Source: Planctomycetota bacterium | Lineage (GTDB): Bacteria; Planctomycetota; Phycisphaerae; Phycisphaerales; UBA1924 | Direction: 5' to 3' | Length of the DNA stretch: 6,223 bases | NCBI GenBank assembly: GCA_017303565.1 | Contig: JAFLCM010000154.1 | Location: 1 to 6,223, forward strand | Shown here: piece after piece, positions 1 to 5,132 of the stretch | How the letters are laid out: every line of letters starts with the position of its first letter | Position numbering within the stretch: the first letter of the stretch is position 1 | Made by a program: the position numbers and the translations under genes | Notes under the pieces: model-generated | Database searches by the model: none | What the model was told of the DNA's origin: nothing | Seen by the model: only the letters and a program-made list of their open reading frames with translations

Positions 1-5
1 CCTTC

Positions 6-48
6 GCTGCTGTAGCTCAGTCGGTAGAGCAACTGATTCGTAATCAGG
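6..48 (+). pseudogene. 5' fragment of a tRNA-Thr(CGT) gene
   Basis: The stretch reads as the first 43 positions of a canonical tRNA: acceptor strand GCTGCTG (6-12), T8-A9, D stem GCTC/GAGC around an 8-nt loop, A26, and an anticodon arm with loop TTCGTAA, giving anticodon CGT (39-41) for threonine codon ACG. After the anticodon stem the sequence stops being tRNA: the expected GGTTCGA T loop does not appear, and there is no CCA end. The break falls exactly at the edge of the anticodon arm, as expected if something recombined there. It has the GC-rich, standard look of a host gene, unlike the complete tRNA downstream. It cannot make a mature tRNA as it stands. It could instead be a decayed phage-borne tRNA. 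Confidence 0.75.
34..46. repeat. 13-bp anticodon-arm repeat, candidate attachment core
   Basis: TGATTCGTAATCA occurs here and again, identical, at 199-211 inside the complete tRNA-Thr. It is an inverted repeat (TGATT/AATCA) around CGT, that is, the anticodon stem-loop itself. Symmetrical anticodon arms are a known class of tyrosine-recombinase crossover site in tRNA genes. Because tRNA identity ends right after this block in the first copy, it is the best candidate for the element's left junction. The second copy may simply reflect the same anticodon in a second tRNA. Confidence 0.45.
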
Positions 49-171
49 GCAGCGATGCTATGGTGACGGAAGCAGAAGCTAAGCACGGCAAGGCTTTCGG
101 GCCGCCAGCGGTCTGATGGCAAGGTAGTACAGACACGGTTTGAACAAGTTTTAGGCTCCTAGCCTGAATTT
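49..171. other. Gene-free spacer between tRNA fragment and complete tRNA
   Basis: No coding region or further tRNA could be supported. A small hairpin is visible, AGGCT/AGCCT around CCT (153-165), without a clear T tract, so it is unlikely to stop transcription strongly. A transcript begun at the promoter of the upstream tRNA could therefore reach the complete tRNA at 172. If the junction at 34-46 is real, integrase arm sites could lie here, but no repeat family was recognisable. Confidence 0.4.
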
Positions 172-245
172 GCCCTCATAGTTAAGTGGTATAACAGTTG
201 ATTCGTAATCATCAATCCCATGTTCGATTCATGGTGAGGGCACCA
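172..245 (+). tRNA. tRNA-Thr(CGT), complete with encoded CCA
   Basis: Full cloverleaf: acceptor stem GCCCTCA/TGAGGGC pairs over all 7 bp; T8-A9; D stem GTTA/TAAC with loop AGTGGTA; anticodon arm GTTGA/TCATC with one U-U mismatch and loop TTCGTAA (anticodon CGT at 204-206); a 4-nt variable loop; T stem CCATG/CATGG with loop TTCGATT; discriminator A242 and encoded CCA 243-245. G1-C72, C2-G71 and anticodon positions G35 and U36 match known threonyl-tRNA synthetase identity elements. It reads codon ACG. It is more AT-rich than the surrounding genes and the upstream fragment, which suggests a mobile-element origin. No promoter of its own was evident; a strong terminator follows 6 bp downstream. 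Confidence 0.95.
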
Positions 246-251
246 CAATAA

Positions 252-290
252 AAAGAGAGGTGAGTCGTCAGACTCACCTCTCTTTGCTTT
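252..290. terminator. Strong bidirectional Rho-independent terminator
   Basis: A perfect 15-bp stem, AAAGAGAGGTGAGTC (252-266) with GACTCACCTCTCTTT (271-285), closes a 4-nt GTCA loop. On the minus strand it is followed by a good T run (TTTTTATT), on the plus strand by a weaker CTTTGCTTT. It lies between the rightward tRNA-Thr and the leftward HNH gene, whose stop codon (290-292) touches its edge, and so can end both convergent transcripts. Confidence 0.9.
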
Positions 291-976
291 CAGGCTCCCA
301 TTGCGTCAGCTATCGCGCGGGCTGCTTTGGCGAGCACTTCGTCAGGGTAGTCGCAGCGCATGTGGTTCACTATCCAGCAGACCGCCCGAACGTTGCCTGA
401 CACGTAGCCTAGGCTGACGTCGAGCCGGTCAAGCGATGGTGCCCACGGATTCTTGACGCTTGGGCCATCCCACTCAAAGACGAATGGAAGGCCGGTGACG
501 GCACAGGCGCCCGATGCGATTAGCGCCCCGACGTCTGCCTCAGTGAGAGTACATTCCTGCCCGCGTCGTCTGGCGCGGCTTCGCGCCTGGCCGAGCATGG
601 CCCGCTCGATGTTCTCGCGGGACCATTGCCGCTTCATCTCCTTGGCCTTGCCTCGGTTCGCTTCGTACCAGCGCCGGTTTGCCTCGCGGGCCTTTGTCGG
701 GCTTTCCTCACGCTGCCGGCTGTGCCAATCGCGCGACTTCTGGCGGACTGCTTCCCGATTCCGCTCGACGTAGCGGCGACTGGCCTCACGTTTCGCCTCG
801 GGGTCACGCTGGATGAGCCAGTCCGCGCCGTGCCGCCTGAAGTTCGAGCGGTAGCTCATGAGCGAGCGCAGGCTCGGCGCTTTGCCGGTGTCCCGCTCGC
901 AGAGCCGCGTGAGCTCGTCTAGGTCCTCGACGCCGGCCGCCATGTGCCGGGTCGCAATCTCAGCTAGTGATGCCAT
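290..976 (-). CDS. HNH endonuclease, phage type
   Basis: A 228-residue protein. The C-terminal third carries the fold signature common in phage HNH nucleases: C158-A-V-T-G162-LPF, then PSLDRLD (180-186), GYVSGNVR (190-197), C200 and N204. Ahead of it are two or more copies of a basic helical repeat of the form RRYxERNREAxRxKxRxWxxR (about residues 67-88 and 101-122), a DNA-contacting module seen in this family; an N-terminal helical region precedes these. The expected activity is Mg2+-dependent DNA nicking or cleavage, perhaps homing. The ATG at 976 is chosen because GAGGA lies 8 nt upstream; an in-frame ATG at 1006 has no ribosome site. It is transcribed leftward behind the lipoprotein gene and ends at the terminator. 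HNH proteins beside terminase genes can assist packaging, but this one is about 4.5 kb away and opposed, so a cargo or homing role is more likely. Confidence 0.8.
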   Translation of the reverse strand: MASLAEIATRHMAAGVEDLDELTRLCERDTGKAPSLRSLMSYRSNFRRHGADWLIQRDPEAKREASRRYVERNREAVRQKSRDWHSRQREESPTKAREANRRWYEANRGKAKEMKRQWSRENIERAMLGQARSRARRRGQECTLTEADVGALIASGACAVTGLPFVFEWDGPSVKNPWAPSLDRLDVSLGYVSGNVRAVCWIVNHMRCDYPDEVLAKAARAIADAMGA

Positions 977-1010
977 GTCGATTTTCCTCGATGAACATGG
1001 GAGCATCGTG

Positions 1011-1032
1011 TCGCGGTTCGGTCGAACCGCGA
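1011..1032. repeat. Nearly perfect 22-bp palindrome between two reverse genes
   Basis: Arms TCGCGGTTCG (1011-1020) and CGAACCGCGA (1023-1032) pair over 10 bp with a 2-nt centre. It lies in the 85-bp gap between the lipoprotein stop (1062) and the HNH start (976). No T run follows on either strand, so it is not a standard intrinsic terminator. It may be a protein-binding dyad controlling the HNH gene, or an RNA hairpin separating expression of the two genes. Confidence 0.7.
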
Positions 1033-1061
1033 GCCATCACACGTCAGGTCTGCGGTTCAGC

Positions 1062-1598
1062 TCAGCCCTGGCCTTGATCCACAGCGACAAGGAAGCGCTT
1101 GAGCGCGTGGTACGCCTTGCTGTCGGTCTGTCCATCGATGACAGCGTCCTCGGCGTAGCCTCCGGTGGTCTGCACCCGCAGCCACGTCCGCTGAGAGGCT
1201 GCGATCTTGCGGACGAGGTCCAGCGGCACGAGGAAGCCCTTGCGCGATTCCATCGTTGCTGCCCCGAATTCGTTGAAGTTGGTGAAGGGCTGCATGGTCG
1301 AGAGGTCGTGCGTCTGCCCGTCGATGTTGAGCTTGGCGCCTGTGATGCCCTTGATGTCGTTGAACAGGTATACGACAAGGACCGCCTCGGTCGGATTTTT
1401 GGACGTCCACTGCGCGCCAAGTCCAGTGCAGAGCATGCCCTTGCAGGCGTTGCCGTGGCCGTTGATGGTCACGACCCGCGCGCCGTCGAAGCCGCTGCGA
1501 CTGACGTTGGGACCCGTGCCCGATGTGGTTGAGCAGCCAGCGAGTGCGGCCAGGGCGAGGACGGATGAGAGCGCGAGCGCTCGGGCGGTCTTGGTCAT
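1062..1598 (-). CDS. Small lipoprotein of unknown function
   Basis: A 178-residue protein with a type II signal peptide: basic start (MTKTAR), hydrophobic stretch to residue 20, and lipobox L19-A20-G21-C22, so Cys22 should be lipidated. Residue +2 is Ser, not Asp, which for Gram-negative bacteria predicts sorting to the outer membrane. The mature part has a Ser/Thr/Gly linker, a likely disulphide pair C52/C57 in GNACKGMLC, and a mixed beta-rich body; it recalls small lipoproteins annotated as hypothetical in gammaproteobacteria, but no function is recognised. The start is firm: AGGAG sits 5 nt before the ATG. It stands alone under its own leftward expression, followed 85 bp later by the HNH gene. 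In a prophage setting it resembles a moron gene altering the cell surface, for example against superinfection; this is inference only. Confidence 0.8.
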   Translation of the reverse strand: MTKTARALALSSVLALAALAGCSTTSGTGPNVSRSGFDGARVVTINGHGNACKGMLCTGLGAQWTSKNPTEAVLVVYLFNDIKGITGAKLNIDGQTHDLSTMQPFTNFNEFGAATMESRKGFLVPLDLVRKIAASQRTWLRVQTTGGYAEDAVIDGQTDSKAYHALKRFLVAVDQGQG

Positions 1599-1861
1599 AG
1601 GTGCTCCTTGCGGTTGTTATTCATGTTGGCCAAACCGCCAGGATGCGGGTGTCGTACGTTCCTCCCATGCGCTTTGGTTATTCCAATGCTACCGAGAGCC
1701 AGCACGAAAGGCAGCAGCTTTCGCGCTCGCGGCATCCGCTGTGGCGAGTCGGCCGCACCGAGCAGCGCGTGAAGCGCCTCCCCGGTCTCACCAGGCGGCC
1801 CGTGGCGAGCCCGGACGCCTCGGCCTAGGCGCAGAGCAGCGCGGCAGCGAATCGGGCCTCG

Positions 1862-1912
1862 GGGGCTCGCCTGGATGACGGACAAAGTGTTGGTTCCGTC
1901 GCGAGATTCCCC
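1862..1912 (+). promoter_or_regulatory. Long imperfect hairpin in the leader region
   Basis: Three stacked stems can form: GGGG (1862-1865) with CCCC (1909-1912), CTCGC (1866-1870) with GCGAG (1901-1905), and GACGGA (1877-1882) with TCCGTC (1895-1900), 15 bp in all. A 6-nt bulge interrupts one arm, a 3-nt bulge the other, and the loop is 12 nt. It lies about 200 nt ahead of the AlpA-like gene. If transcribed, it would be a large RNA structure; whether it is transcribed is unknown. Confidence 0.4.
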
Positions 1913-1936
1913 ATGGCATCATGTAAATCAATCGGC

Positions 1937-1973
1937 CCAGCAACTGGCCCGAGGATCGCCAGCAACTGCGATC
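1937..1973. repeat. Operator-like direct and inverted repeats
   Basis: CCAGCAACTG occurs at 1937-1946 and 1959-1968, a spacing of 22 bp or about two helical turns, so both lie on one face of the DNA. The first copy extends into a dyad (CCAG/CTGG around CAA). The second overlaps an inverted repeat GATCGC (1954-1959)/GCGATC (1968-1973). This arrangement ahead of a regulator gene suggests binding sites for a repressor or for the AlpA-like protein itself. Confidence 0.4.
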
Positions 1974-2003
1974 AGAAGTGCTTTCGGCGGCAAGAACAGC
2001 CGA

Positions 2004-2082
2004 GGCCCTCCCCACGACAACGGGGAGAAAGGGCCCGATCTGCAAAGCAGATGTCCCCCGGGTGGCACGTCGCCCCGCGGGG
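2004..2082 (+). promoter_or_regulatory. Consecutive stem-loops just ahead of the AlpA-like gene
   Basis: Three hairpins follow each other: CTCCCC (2008-2013)/GGGGAG (2022-2027), extended by GGCC (2004-2007)/GGCC (2032-2035); ATCTGC (2038-2043)/GCAGAT (2047-2052) with an AAA loop; and CCCCG (2056-2060)/CGGGG (2078-2082), which overlaps the 10-bp palindrome CCCCGCGGGG (2073-2082). None has a T tract. They could form a structured leader that attenuates or protects the operon mRNA. GC-rich DNA yields such pairings easily, so the role is uncertain. Confidence 0.35.
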
Positions 2083-2105
2083 AATCGCTGATCGGAGCCC
2101 CCGCC

Positions 2106-2420
2106 ATGGCAAACGAAGAGAAGAAGTTCACCCCCGAGGAGCTGGCTGCGCTCCACGCCCTTCCTGAAGACGCACTGACCGACACTTGGGAGGCGGCTGC
2201 AATCGTGCGCCTCAAATACACGACGTTGGCGTGGCTCCGCTGCCACGGTGGCGGGCCCGCCTTCGTCCGCGTCGGCCCGAAGCTGATCCGCTACCGCATG
2301 GGCGACTTGCGCGAGTACATGCAGAGCAAGGCGGCGGGCGACGGCGTGCGTCGCTCAGTCACAGCTATGTTGGAAGCTCGCGGAATCACAACGGTGCCGA
2401 AGATCGGAGGTGACGCATGA
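2106..2420 (+). CDS. AlpA/excisionase-type helix-turn-helix DNA-binding protein
   Basis: A 104-residue protein. Residues about 25-73 match the MerR-like winged helix of the AlpA/HTH_17 group: a first helix in TWEAAAIVRL, a recognition helix in YTTLAWLRCHGGG, then the wing PAFVRVGPKLIRYRMGDLREYM, with the family's typical GPxFVRVGxxLIRYR pattern. The N terminus is acidic and helical, the C-terminal 30 residues basic. Such proteins switch on excision or the replication operon in P4-like satellites, PICIs and many prophages. The ATG at 2106 is preceded by GGAG with an 8-nt gap; the open frame further upstream is not protein-like. Its last codon overlaps the next gene (ATGA), so the two are co-translated. 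Confidence 0.85.
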   Translation: MANEEKKFTPEELAALHALPEDALTDTWEAAAIVRLKYTTLAWLRCHGGGPAFVRVGPKLIRYRMGDLREYMQSKAAGDGVRRSVTAMLEARGITTVPKIGGDA

Positions 2421-4810
2421 CCTCCCAGGAAAAGAAAACGCCCACGGGGGACGAGTCCGTGGGCGCAAAGGATCAACAAGCAGAGGAAGCGGGCATGACG
2501 ACCCACGGGAAAGATCATGCCGCGACCCGGTCGGGCGCAAAGCCATCGTTTCGGCACAACGCCGAGCCGCTGCTGCGCGCTGGCCTTCAACTGATTCCCC
2601 TGCACCGCTGGAACGCGGTGGACAGCAAGGGGCGCGACCGCGGCAAGACGCCTCGCGACGGCGCCTGGCAGGCCCGCGACTACGACAGCCGCGCCGTCCT
2701 CGCCCTGGCCGAGCGCGACGGGATCAACGTGGGCGTGAGGCTGCCGGCGACCGTGATGGTGCTCGACGTCGACCCGCGCAACTTCCCCGAGGGCCGCGAC
2801 CCGCTGGCCGAGCTGGTGGCCGACGCGGGGCTGGACCTGTCGCTCTGCCCGCGCACGGTGACCGGCTCCGGCGGCAGTCACTACTGGTTCCGCAAGCCCG
2901 CCGACGCACAGGTGCTGGACAGCCTGGAGAGCTACCCGGGAGTGGAGTTCAAGTCGCTCGGCCGCCAGGTCGTCGCGCCCGGCTCGATCCACCCGAACGG
3001 CCGCAGCTACGAGTGGTACGACCTCGCCCCCGAGCTCGCCGACATGCCGGACCTGCCCGATACGCTGCTGCGCCTTATCCGCCGCACGACCCGCGCTCAC
3101 GGCGAGGCCGCCGGCTTCGGCGAGCTCACCCCCGAGATGCTGGCGACAACGCTGGAACAGTTGGACGCCGAGGACTTCCAGGACCACGACACATGGCGCG
3201 ACCTGATGATGGCCTGCCACCACGCCACGGCAGGCGAAGGGCGGCAGGAGTTCATCGACTGGTCAACGCAGGACGCGAAGTACCAGGACGACGCCTGGAT
3301 CATCGGCCGCCGGTGGGACTCGCTGCACGCCAACGGGGCGCGCGGCGGGCGCCCCGTCACCGTCAAGTTCCTTCACAAGCTGGTGCAGGAGGCGGGCGGC
3401 CTGGTCGCACGCCCCGACCCCGAGGACGACTTCGAGGTGTGGGAGGACCCCGCCGAGCTCGGCCAGGGCGTGGACGACTCGACGCTGCGCGAGCCGCCGA
3501 AGGCCGAGGGCAAGGAAGCGATCCTGGACGAGATGAACGCGCAGCACTGCGTCGTCATGGAGAACGGGAAGTTCCGCGTCTTCACCGAGGAGTTCGACCC
3601 GGTGCTCGGCAGGCACTTCTACCAGCGCTCCACGAAGGAGGACTTCCAGAACCTCTACAGCAACAGCTTCGTCGAGCGGGCGAACGACAGGCCGACCTCG
3701 CGGGCGTCGTTCTGGCTGACGCACCCGAAGCGCCGCCAGTACAAGGGCGTCATCTTCGACCCCTCGGGGGACCACGACGGCTGGCTGAACCTCTGGCGCG
3801 GCTGGGCCGTCGAGCCGAAGCCCGGCGACTGGTCGCTGCTGGACCAGCTCATCCGCGAGGTTCTGACCGACGGCGACCCCAGGGGATACCGCTACGTGCT
3901 GAACTGGATCGCCGCCATGTTCCAGCGCCCGGCCGAGCCCGCAGAAGTGGCGATCGCCTTCAAGGGCGCGAAGGGCACCGGCAAGGGGACGCTCGGCCGC
4001 GTGCTCCAGCAACTCGCGGGGCCGCACGGCCTGCACATCAGCTCGCCTGAGCACATCACGGGCCGCTTCAACTCGCACCTGCAGAACTGCATCTGCCTGT
4101 TCGCCGACGAGGCCTTCTGGGCGGGCGACAAGGCGGGCGAGGCGAAGCTCAAGGCGCTCGTGACCGAGCCGACGGTCGCCTACGAGGGCAAGGGGCGCGA
4201 CGCCGTGATGGGCAAGAACCTCATCCACATCGTGATGGCGTCCAACTCCGACTGGGTCGTGCCTGCGGGCCTGGACGGCGAGCGGCGCTTCGCGGTGTTC
4301 GAGGTGAACGAGTCGCGCAAGGACGACCGCGACTTCTTCCGGGCGCTGAATCGCCAGCTCGACGAGGGAGGCCGCGCCGCCTTCCTGCACGACATGCTCG
4401 CCCGCGACATCGACGGGTGGCACCCGCGCAACGACATCCCGCAGAACAGCGCGCTGGCCGACCAGAAGCTGCGCGGCATGGACCCCGAGTTCTCCTGGTG
4501 GTACTCGCTGCTCTACGCGGGCGAGCTTCCCGGCTACGACGAGGACAGGGACTGGTCGGGTGGCGAGGTCGAGCTCGACAAGGGCGACCTCTACGACAGC
4601 TACATCTCGTTCGCCCGCAACCGCACGCGGCACCCGAGGCCGCTGCCGGGGCTCGCTAAGGTGTTGCTCGCCAAGGTGGGCGTGACCTCGCGGCAGGTCA
4701 GGAGCGGCGCCCGCAAGGACAGGCGCGTGTTCGTGGTCCCCGACCTCGGCCAGGCTCGCGCCAGGTTCGCGGCAATCGTGGGGGCCGACCCGAAGCAGCT
4801 CTGGGGTTGA
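2417..4810 (+). CDS. PrimPol-PriCT-SF3 helicase replication protein
   Basis: A 797-residue initiator/primase/helicase. Residues about 45-220 form an archaeo-eukaryotic type primase-polymerase: the metal-binding D117-V-D119 in VMVLDVD, GGSH155YWF, and VVAPGSIH192PNGRSYEW. Residues about 238-305 resemble the PriCT linker domain (W260 and DWSTQDAKY from 281). Residues about 440-680 form a DUF5906-like superfamily 3 helicase: Walker A GAKGTGKGT (517-525), Walker B LFAD564-E565, sensor N610 in HIVMASN, and arginine finger ERRF (622-625). A C-terminal basic part (about 725-797) suits origin binding. Key residues are all present, so it should be active. The start has GGAGG 6 nt ahead and overlaps the AlpA-like stop; an alternative start lies at 2495. 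It is probably the replicase acting at the iterons directly downstream. Confidence 0.92.
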   Translation: MTSQEKKTPTGDESVGAKDQQAEEAGMTTHGKDHAATRSGAKPSFRHNAEPLLRAGLQLIPLHRWNAVDSKGRDRGKTPRDGAWQARDYDSRAVLALAERDGINVGVRLPATVMVLDVDPRNFPEGRDPLAELVADAGLDLSLCPRTVTGSGGSHYWFRKPADAQVLDSLESYPGVEFKSLGRQVVAPGSIHPNGRSYEWYDLAPELADMPDLPDTLLRLIRRTTRAHGEAAGFGELTPEMLATTLEQLDAEDFQDHDTWRDLMMACHHATAGEGRQEFIDWSTQDAKYQDDAWIIGRRWDSLHANGARGGRPVTVKFLHKLVQEAGGLVARPDPEDDFEVWEDPAELGQGVDDSTLREPPKAEGKEAILDEMNAQHCVVMENGKFRVFTEEFDPVLGRHFYQRSTKEDFQNLYSNSFVERANDRPTSRASFWLTHPKRRQYKGVIFDPSGDHDGWLNLWRGWAVEPKPGDWSLLDQLIREVLTDGDPRGYRYVLNWIAAMFQRPAEPAEVAIAFKGAKGTGKGTLGRVLQQLAGPHGLHISSPEHITGRFNSHLQNCICLFADEAFWAGDKAGEAKLKALVTEPTVAYEGKGRDAVMGKNLIHIVMASNSDWVVPAGLDGERRFAVFEVNESRKDDRDFFRALNRQLDEGGRAAFLHDMLARDIDGWHPRNDIPQNSALADQKLRGMDPEFSWWYSLLYAGELPGYDEDRDWSGGEVELDKGDLYDSYISFARNRTRHPRPLPGLAKVLLAKVGVTSRQVRSGARKDRRVFVVPDLGQARARFAAIVGADPKQLWG
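2439..2465 (+). promoter_or_regulatory. Hairpin inside the first codons of the replication gene
   Basis: CGCCCACGG (2439-2447) and CCGTGGGCG (2457-2465) form a perfect 9-bp stem with a 9-nt loop. It lies between the two possible translation starts of the replication protein (2417 and 2495). In mRNA it could slow or block initiation from the first start, or act as an attenuator; no T tract follows it. The motif CCCACGGG recurs at 2502-2509, offering an alternative partner. Confidence 0.55.
2483..2497 (+). promoter_or_regulatory. Second ribosome binding site and in-frame ATG in the replication gene
   Basis: GAGGAAG (2483-2489) is followed by 5 nt and ATG at 2495, in frame with the replication protein (residue 27). 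The skipped 26 residues are polar, low in complexity and carry no domain. Either start would give a complete PrimPol-helicase; two products, or use of this start alone, are possible. The coupled ATG at 2417 is kept as the default because its own site (GGAGG) is as good. Confidence 0.5.
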
Positions 4811-4827
4811 GGGGGAACAGCTTCGAC

Positions 4828-4864
4828 GCCGTTCGCCGAGCGACTTGGCGAACGGCTTTCTTTT
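4828..4864 (+). terminator. Rho-independent terminator of the replication operon
   Basis: A perfect 10-bp stem, GCCGTTCGCC (4828-4837) with GGCGAACGGC (4847-4856), closes a 9-nt loop and is followed by TTTCTTTT (4857-4864). It begins 17 bp after the stop codon of the replication gene and should end that transcript before it crosses the origin. Each arm is also a copy of the iteron found across 4812-5129, so the site may double as a binding site for the replication protein. Confidence 0.85.
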
Positions 4865-4926
4865 GCTCGTTTTGCTTTACGGATCATGCGCTTACGCATC
4901 GGCGAACGGCATGAACGCGTTTTTCG

Positions 4927-4956
4927 GCTCCGAAGTCGTTTTAGGATTTTCGGAGC
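4927..4956. repeat. Inverted repeat inside the origin region
   Basis: GCTCCGAA (4927-4934) and TTCGGAGC (4949-4956) pair over 8 bp with a 14-nt loop that is rich in T. A smaller hairpin, ATGCG/CGCAT (4886-4899), lies just upstream. Either could be a single-strand initiation structure or part of a transcript; no protein can be named for them. Confidence 0.5.
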
Positions 4957-5046
4957 AGCCCCGAGTCACCGATGCCGCACCCACGCGCATAAGCCCTAGA
5001 TGCCCCAGATTCAAGGGGAGAGCATTTTGTCTGCGGGGAGAAATAA

Positions 5047-5073
5047 GCTGTTCATGTTGTTCAAGCTGTTCAT
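5047..5073. repeat. Three tandem 9-bp iterons
   Basis: GCTGTTCAT (5047-5055), GTTGTTCAA (5056-5064) and GCTGTTCAT (5065-5073) follow with no gap, each carrying the iteron core in minus orientation. This is the only place where the iterons are directly tandem, and it abuts the AT-rich repeats, as in origins where stacked initiator protein melts adjacent DNA. Confidence 0.7.
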
Positions 5074-5100
5074 TGATAAATAAAGCATTGATTTATAAAG
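5071..5100. repeat. Tandem AT-rich 15-mers, likely unwinding element
   Basis: CATTGATAAATAAAG (5071-5085) is repeated as CATTGATTTATAAAG (5086-5100), 13 of 15 positions alike, followed by a run of six A. The pair lies between the tandem iterons (5047-5073) and the plus-oriented iterons at 5108 and 5120. Tandem AT-rich repeats beside iterons are typical of DNA unwinding elements. Confidence 0.65.
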
Positions 5101-5132
5101 AAAAAACAGCGAACGGCTTTGCGAACAGCTTC

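Larger units (their letters stand above)
1599..2105. other. Gene-free divergent control region
   Basis: About 507 bp separate the leftward lipoprotein gene from the rightward AlpA-like gene. Open frames crossing it have no ribosome sites and no protein-like composition. It must hold the divergent promoters, but no convincing -35/-10 pair could be picked. The right half (from about 1860) is unusually rich in stem-loops and short repeats, listed separately; the left half (1620-1860) shows only minor dyads such as TTGGCCAA at 1626-1633 and CGCCT/AGGCG at 1816-1831. No phage repressor gene is found here, which is notable for a region in this position. Confidence 0.6.
4812..5129. other. Putative replication origin: iteron cluster with AT-rich core
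   Basis: The core GAACRGC appears eight times in about 320 bp. Plus-oriented copies: GGGGAACAGC 4812, GGCGAACGGC 4847 and 4901, AGCGAACGGC 5108, TGCGAACAGC 5120. Minus-oriented copies, seen as GCYGTTC: 4828, 5047, 5065; a variant GTTGTTC lies at 5056. By simple counting on uniform base composition well under one copy would be expected. The iterons flank a segment (5070-5107) with 7 G/C in 38 bases, in an otherwise GC-rich window. The cluster lies directly after the PrimPol-SF3 gene, the usual place for the origin it serves. From memory, phage P4's alpha protein binds type I iterons of the form GGTGAACAG; these are close to that. The origin assignment is inference from sequence anatomy. Confidence 0.75.

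Noticed and set aside
6..80. Reading the first tRNA as complete but degenerate, with CAGAAGC (73-79) closing the acceptor stem GCTGCTG
   Set aside because: The length fits and six of seven pairs form, but no T stem or TTCGA-like loop can be made in 56-72 and no CCA follows. It remains a fallback reading only.
1595..1885. A 96-residue reverse frame ending in the lipoprotein start codon, including a 46-residue inner frame with a hydrophobic stretch
   Set aside because: No ribosome site at either start, arginine-rich composition typical of GC-rich chance frames, and its end is simply the lipoprotein's ribosome site translated.
1994..2000. Extra iteron core GAACAGC ahead of the AlpA-like gene, and another at 4444-4450 within the replication gene
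   Set aside because: Single isolated copies are expected by chance in a window of this size, and the flanking bases do not match the iteron consensus.
1788..2246. Reverse frame of 152 residues over the control region and AlpA-like gene
   Set aside because: It runs antisense to a convincing HTH gene, has no ribosome site and no recognisable domain.
2410..4633. Long frames in other phases over the replication gene (plus frame 2410-4050, minus frame 3263-4633)
   Set aside because: Low-complexity Arg/Ala/Val-rich shadows of a GC-rich gene; the 797-residue frame carries all the PrimPol and helicase motifs.
4812..5129. CRISPR array as an explanation for the repeats
   Set aside because: Repeats are about 9-10 bp, occur in both orientations and have irregular spacing, with no spacers of constant length.
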